Source: Arthrobacter woluwensis
GTDB taxonomy: Bacteria; Actinomycetota; Actinomycetes; Actinomycetales; Micrococcaceae
Assembly (NCBI RefSeq): GCF_030816155.1
Contig: NZ_JAUSXR010000001.1
Location: 372,001-436,000 of the forward strand
Reading direction: 5' to 3'
DNA: 64,000 bases
Below are positions 62,063-64,000 of this stretch, one piece after another; positions within the stretch are counted from its first letter, which is position 1, and every line of letters begins with the position of its first letter. Under the pieces are notes generated by a model. The model was not told the origin of the DNA. It searched no databases and saw nothing but the letters and a program-made list of their open reading frames with translations. Position numbers and translations under genes: made by a program.

Positions 62063-64000
62063 ATGAGCAATCCCATCACCATGCCCCTGGAATTCGTGGT
62101 GACGGCCTCCCGGCCGTTCCCCCTGGGCGTGACCCCGGCCCGTCAGGCCGACCAGTACGCCCCTGACACCGTCAACGTGGCGGTGTTCGCCCCCGGGCTG
62201 ACCGCCGTCGACGTCCACCACCTCGGCCAGGACGGCCAGTGGCACCGGACGCGCCTGACGGAGAAGAGCGGCGGGGTCCACCACGGCCTCGTGCCGCGGT
62301 TCCCGCTGGGCACCCGGTACGGGTTCCTCGGGCCGGAGACGGCCGCTCGTCTGACGGGCAGCCTCCTCATGCGACGCGACGACGACGGCGCGCCGCACTC
62401 CAGCGTGCCCTCCGGCCTGCTGCTGGACCCCTACGGACGGGGCGTGGACGTCGTCGACGGCTCGCTCGTGTCGATGCGGATGCACCAGGACTTCGACTGG
62501 GGCGCCGACCGGCGCCCGAACACCCCGTGGCGGGACACCGTGGTCTACGAGGCCCACGTCCGCGGCCTGACGAAGCTGCACCCGGACATCCCCGAGGAGC
62601 TCCGCGGCACGTACGCCGGCCTGGCGAACCCGGTCATGGTGGATTACCTGAAGGAACTCGGCGTGACCGCCGTGGAACTGCTCCCGGTGCACTTCCACCT
62701 CGACGAGGCCCATCTGGAGAACGTCGGACTGACGAACTACTGGGGCTACAACACGGCGTCCTTCTTCGCGCCGCACCCGGACTACGCCACGGAGGCGGCC
62801 CGTGCCGCGGGCCCCGGCGCGGTCCAGGACGAGTTCAAGGGCATGGTCAAGCTCCTGCACGCGGCCGGCATCGAGGTCATCCTCGACGTCGTGTACAACC
62901 ACACGGCCGAGGGCGGCAAGGACCTGCCCGCGCAGAGCTTCCGGGGACTCGGCGACGGGACCTACTACCGGCACGACGGCAACGGGAACTACTACGACAC
63001 CACCGGCTGCGGGAACTCCCTCAACTTCGGCGAACCGCGCGTGGTGCAGCTCGTGCTGGACTCCCTGCGTCACTGGGTGCAGGACTACCACGTGGACGGC
63101 TTCCGTTTCGACCTGGCCACCACGCTGTGCCGGGACGAGAACAACCAGTTCGACCCCAAGCACCCCTTCCTTGTGGCGCTGGCCGCGGACCCGGTGTTCC
63201 ACGAGGTCAAGCTCATCTCCGAGCCGTGGGATGTGGGTCAGGGCGACTCCTGGCAGACGGGGCGCTTCCCCTTCGGCTGGGTGGACTGGAACGACCGGTT
63301 CCGGGACACGGTGCGCTCGTTCTGGCTGACGGAACGCGGCGCGATCGACGCCGGTCACCAGGGCCGGAGCGTCTCCGCGCTGGCGGATGTGGTGTCCGGC
63401 TCGGCGTCGCTCTTCGCGCCGTCCGGCCGCAACCGGCTCGCATCCCTGAACTTCATCACCGCGCACGACGGCTTCACGATGCGGGACCTGGTGTCCTACG
63501 ACCGGAAGCACAACGAGGCCAACGGTGAGAACAACCGGGACGGCAACGACAGCAATTTCAGCTACAACCATGGCTACGAAGGCCGCACCGAGGTGGAGTC
63601 CCTCCTCGCCGAGCGCGCGCTGACCAGCCGGAACCTCATGACGACACTCATGGTCTCCCTGGGCGTCCCCATGATCGTGGCCGGTGACGAGCTGGGCCGC
63701 ACCCAGCAGGGCAACAACAACGCGTACAACCAGGACAACGCCATCACCTGGATCGACTGGACGCCCACGCGAGAGAGCCGGCAGATGTTGCGGGCCACGC
63801 AGCGGGCCATCCGGATCCGCCGCGAGTTCATGGCGGCGCAGCCGTTCGACTACCCCCAGCGGGACGAGCACTCCTATCTGCACTGGTTCAACCAGGACGG
63901 CGAGTTCATGTCCGGCGAGGACTGGAACAACCCCGGCCAGCGCCTGGTGCAGCTGCTGCTCGGGGCCCGCAAGGGCAAGGTCGACGGTCTCGTGGTCATC
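62063..64000 (+). CDS. glgX: glycogen debranching enzyme GlgX (C-terminus beyond window)
   Basis: 646 codons are visible and the frame is open at the window edge. An N-terminal CBM48-like domain precedes a GH13 barrel: YEAHVRGLT (161-170), ILDVVYNHT (273-281), nucleophile Asp350 in DGFRFD, acid/base Glu387 in ISEPWD and FITAHDGF. It hydrolyses alpha-1,6 branches of phosphorylase-limit glycogen. The ATG at 62063 has a weak ribosome-binding site and follows rlmB by 7 bases, so it may be translated from the same transcript. The N-terminus is somewhat shorter in its CBM part than typical GlgX. Confidence 0.92.
   Translation, partial: MSNPITMPLEFVVTASRPFPLGVTPARQADQYAPDTVNVAVFAPGLTAVDVHHLGQDGQWHRTRLTEKSGGVHHGLVPRFPLGTRYGFLGPETAARLTGSLLMRRDDDGAPHSSVPSGLLLDPYGRGVDVVDGSLVSMRMHQDFDWGADRRPNTPWRDTVVYEAHVRGLTKLHPDIPEELRGTYAGLANPVMVDYLKELGVTAVELLPVHFHLDEAHLENVGLTNYWGYNTASFFAPHPDYATEAARAAGPGAVQDEFKGMVKLLHAAGIEVILDVVYNHTAEGGKDLPAQSFRGLGDGTYYRHDGNGNYYDTTGCGNSLNFGEPRVVQLVLDSLRHWVQDYHVDGFRFDLATTLCRDENNQFDPKHPFLVALAADPVFHEVKLISEPWDVGQGDSWQTGRFPFGWVDWNDRFRDTVRSFWLTERGAIDAGHQGRSVSALADVVSGSASLFAPSGRNRLASLNFITAHDGFTMRDLVSYDRKHNEANGENNRDGNDSNFSYNHGYEGRTEVESLLAERALTSRNLMTTLMVSLGVPMIVAGDELGRTQQGNNNAYNQDNAITWIDWTPTRESRQMLRATQRAIRIRREFMAAQPFDYPQRDEHSYLHWFNQDGEFMSGEDWNNPGQRLVQLLLGARKGKVDGLVVI

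Overview
The window is high-GC chromosomal DNA of an actinobacterium, most likely an Arthrobacter-like member of the Micrococcaceae. Supporting markers are a GTP-type PEP carboxykinase, a bacterial proteasome activator (Bpa), SenX3-RegX3, a CarD-IspD-IspF-CysS-RlmB block, many GTG starts and many 4-base ATGA/GTGA gene overlaps. I see no prophage, insertion sequence, CRISPR array, rRNA operon or plasmid-type gene. The window opens inside a YhgE/Pip gene and closes inside glgX.

Region 1 (1-9000). A membrane pair, YhgE/Pip plus a degenerate ABC-type ATPase, sits behind a perfect TetR-type palindrome. A divergent catabolic cluster follows: aldehyde dehydrogenase and a PLP-dependent D-amino-acid lyase-like enzyme on the minus strand; LysR, a lactone-oxidase-like flavoenzyme and an MFS transporter on the plus strand. 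Two identical tRNA-Arg(ACG) units with identical terminators come next.

Region 2 (9600-26500). This holds central carbon and miscellaneous genes: pckG, a LysR/EamA divergent pair, poxB, a CGNR zinc-finger protein, an HxlR/NAD(P)-oxidoreductase divergent pair, a DHFR-like reductase, an amino-acid permease, phosphomannomutase, a DUF6157-like protein, a RecQ-like helicase fused to a phosphoribosyltransferase-like tail, and a GH29 alpha-L-fucosidase. A tRNA-Ser(GCU) ends the region.

Region 3 (26400-45400). A prolyl oligopeptidase, a large FAD/NAD(P)-binding protein and a 1518-residue secreted fusion of a NucH/ExeM-type nuclease with a UshA-type 5'-nucleotidase come first. Then follow a VOC protein, tRNA-Ser(UGA), a quinone reductase, cstA-ybdD (pyruvate uptake), bpa with a tightly coupled unknown gene, an aldo/keto reductase, a GT-C-like membrane glycosyltransferase, tRNA-Thr(CGU) and a phosphonatase-like HAD hydrolase.

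Region 4 (45400-64000). This is core genome: a secreted tripeptidyl-aminopeptidase-like lipoprotein, holB-tmk, a Cys/Met-metabolism PLP enzyme, gpmA, divergent phoU/senX3-regX3 with a good PHO-box candidate between them, a lipoprotein of unknown role, carD, ispD-ispF, cysS, rlmB and the start of glgX.

Functional themes: pyruvate/PEP handling (pckG, poxB, cstA-ybdD, gpmA), phosphate sensing and scavenging (phoU, senX3-regX3, the nuclease/nucleotidase fusion), and peptide/amino-acid turnover (oligopeptidase, tripeptidyl aminopeptidase, permease, Bpa). Nearly every convergent junction carries a long hairpin, and several of these hairpins share arm sequences.
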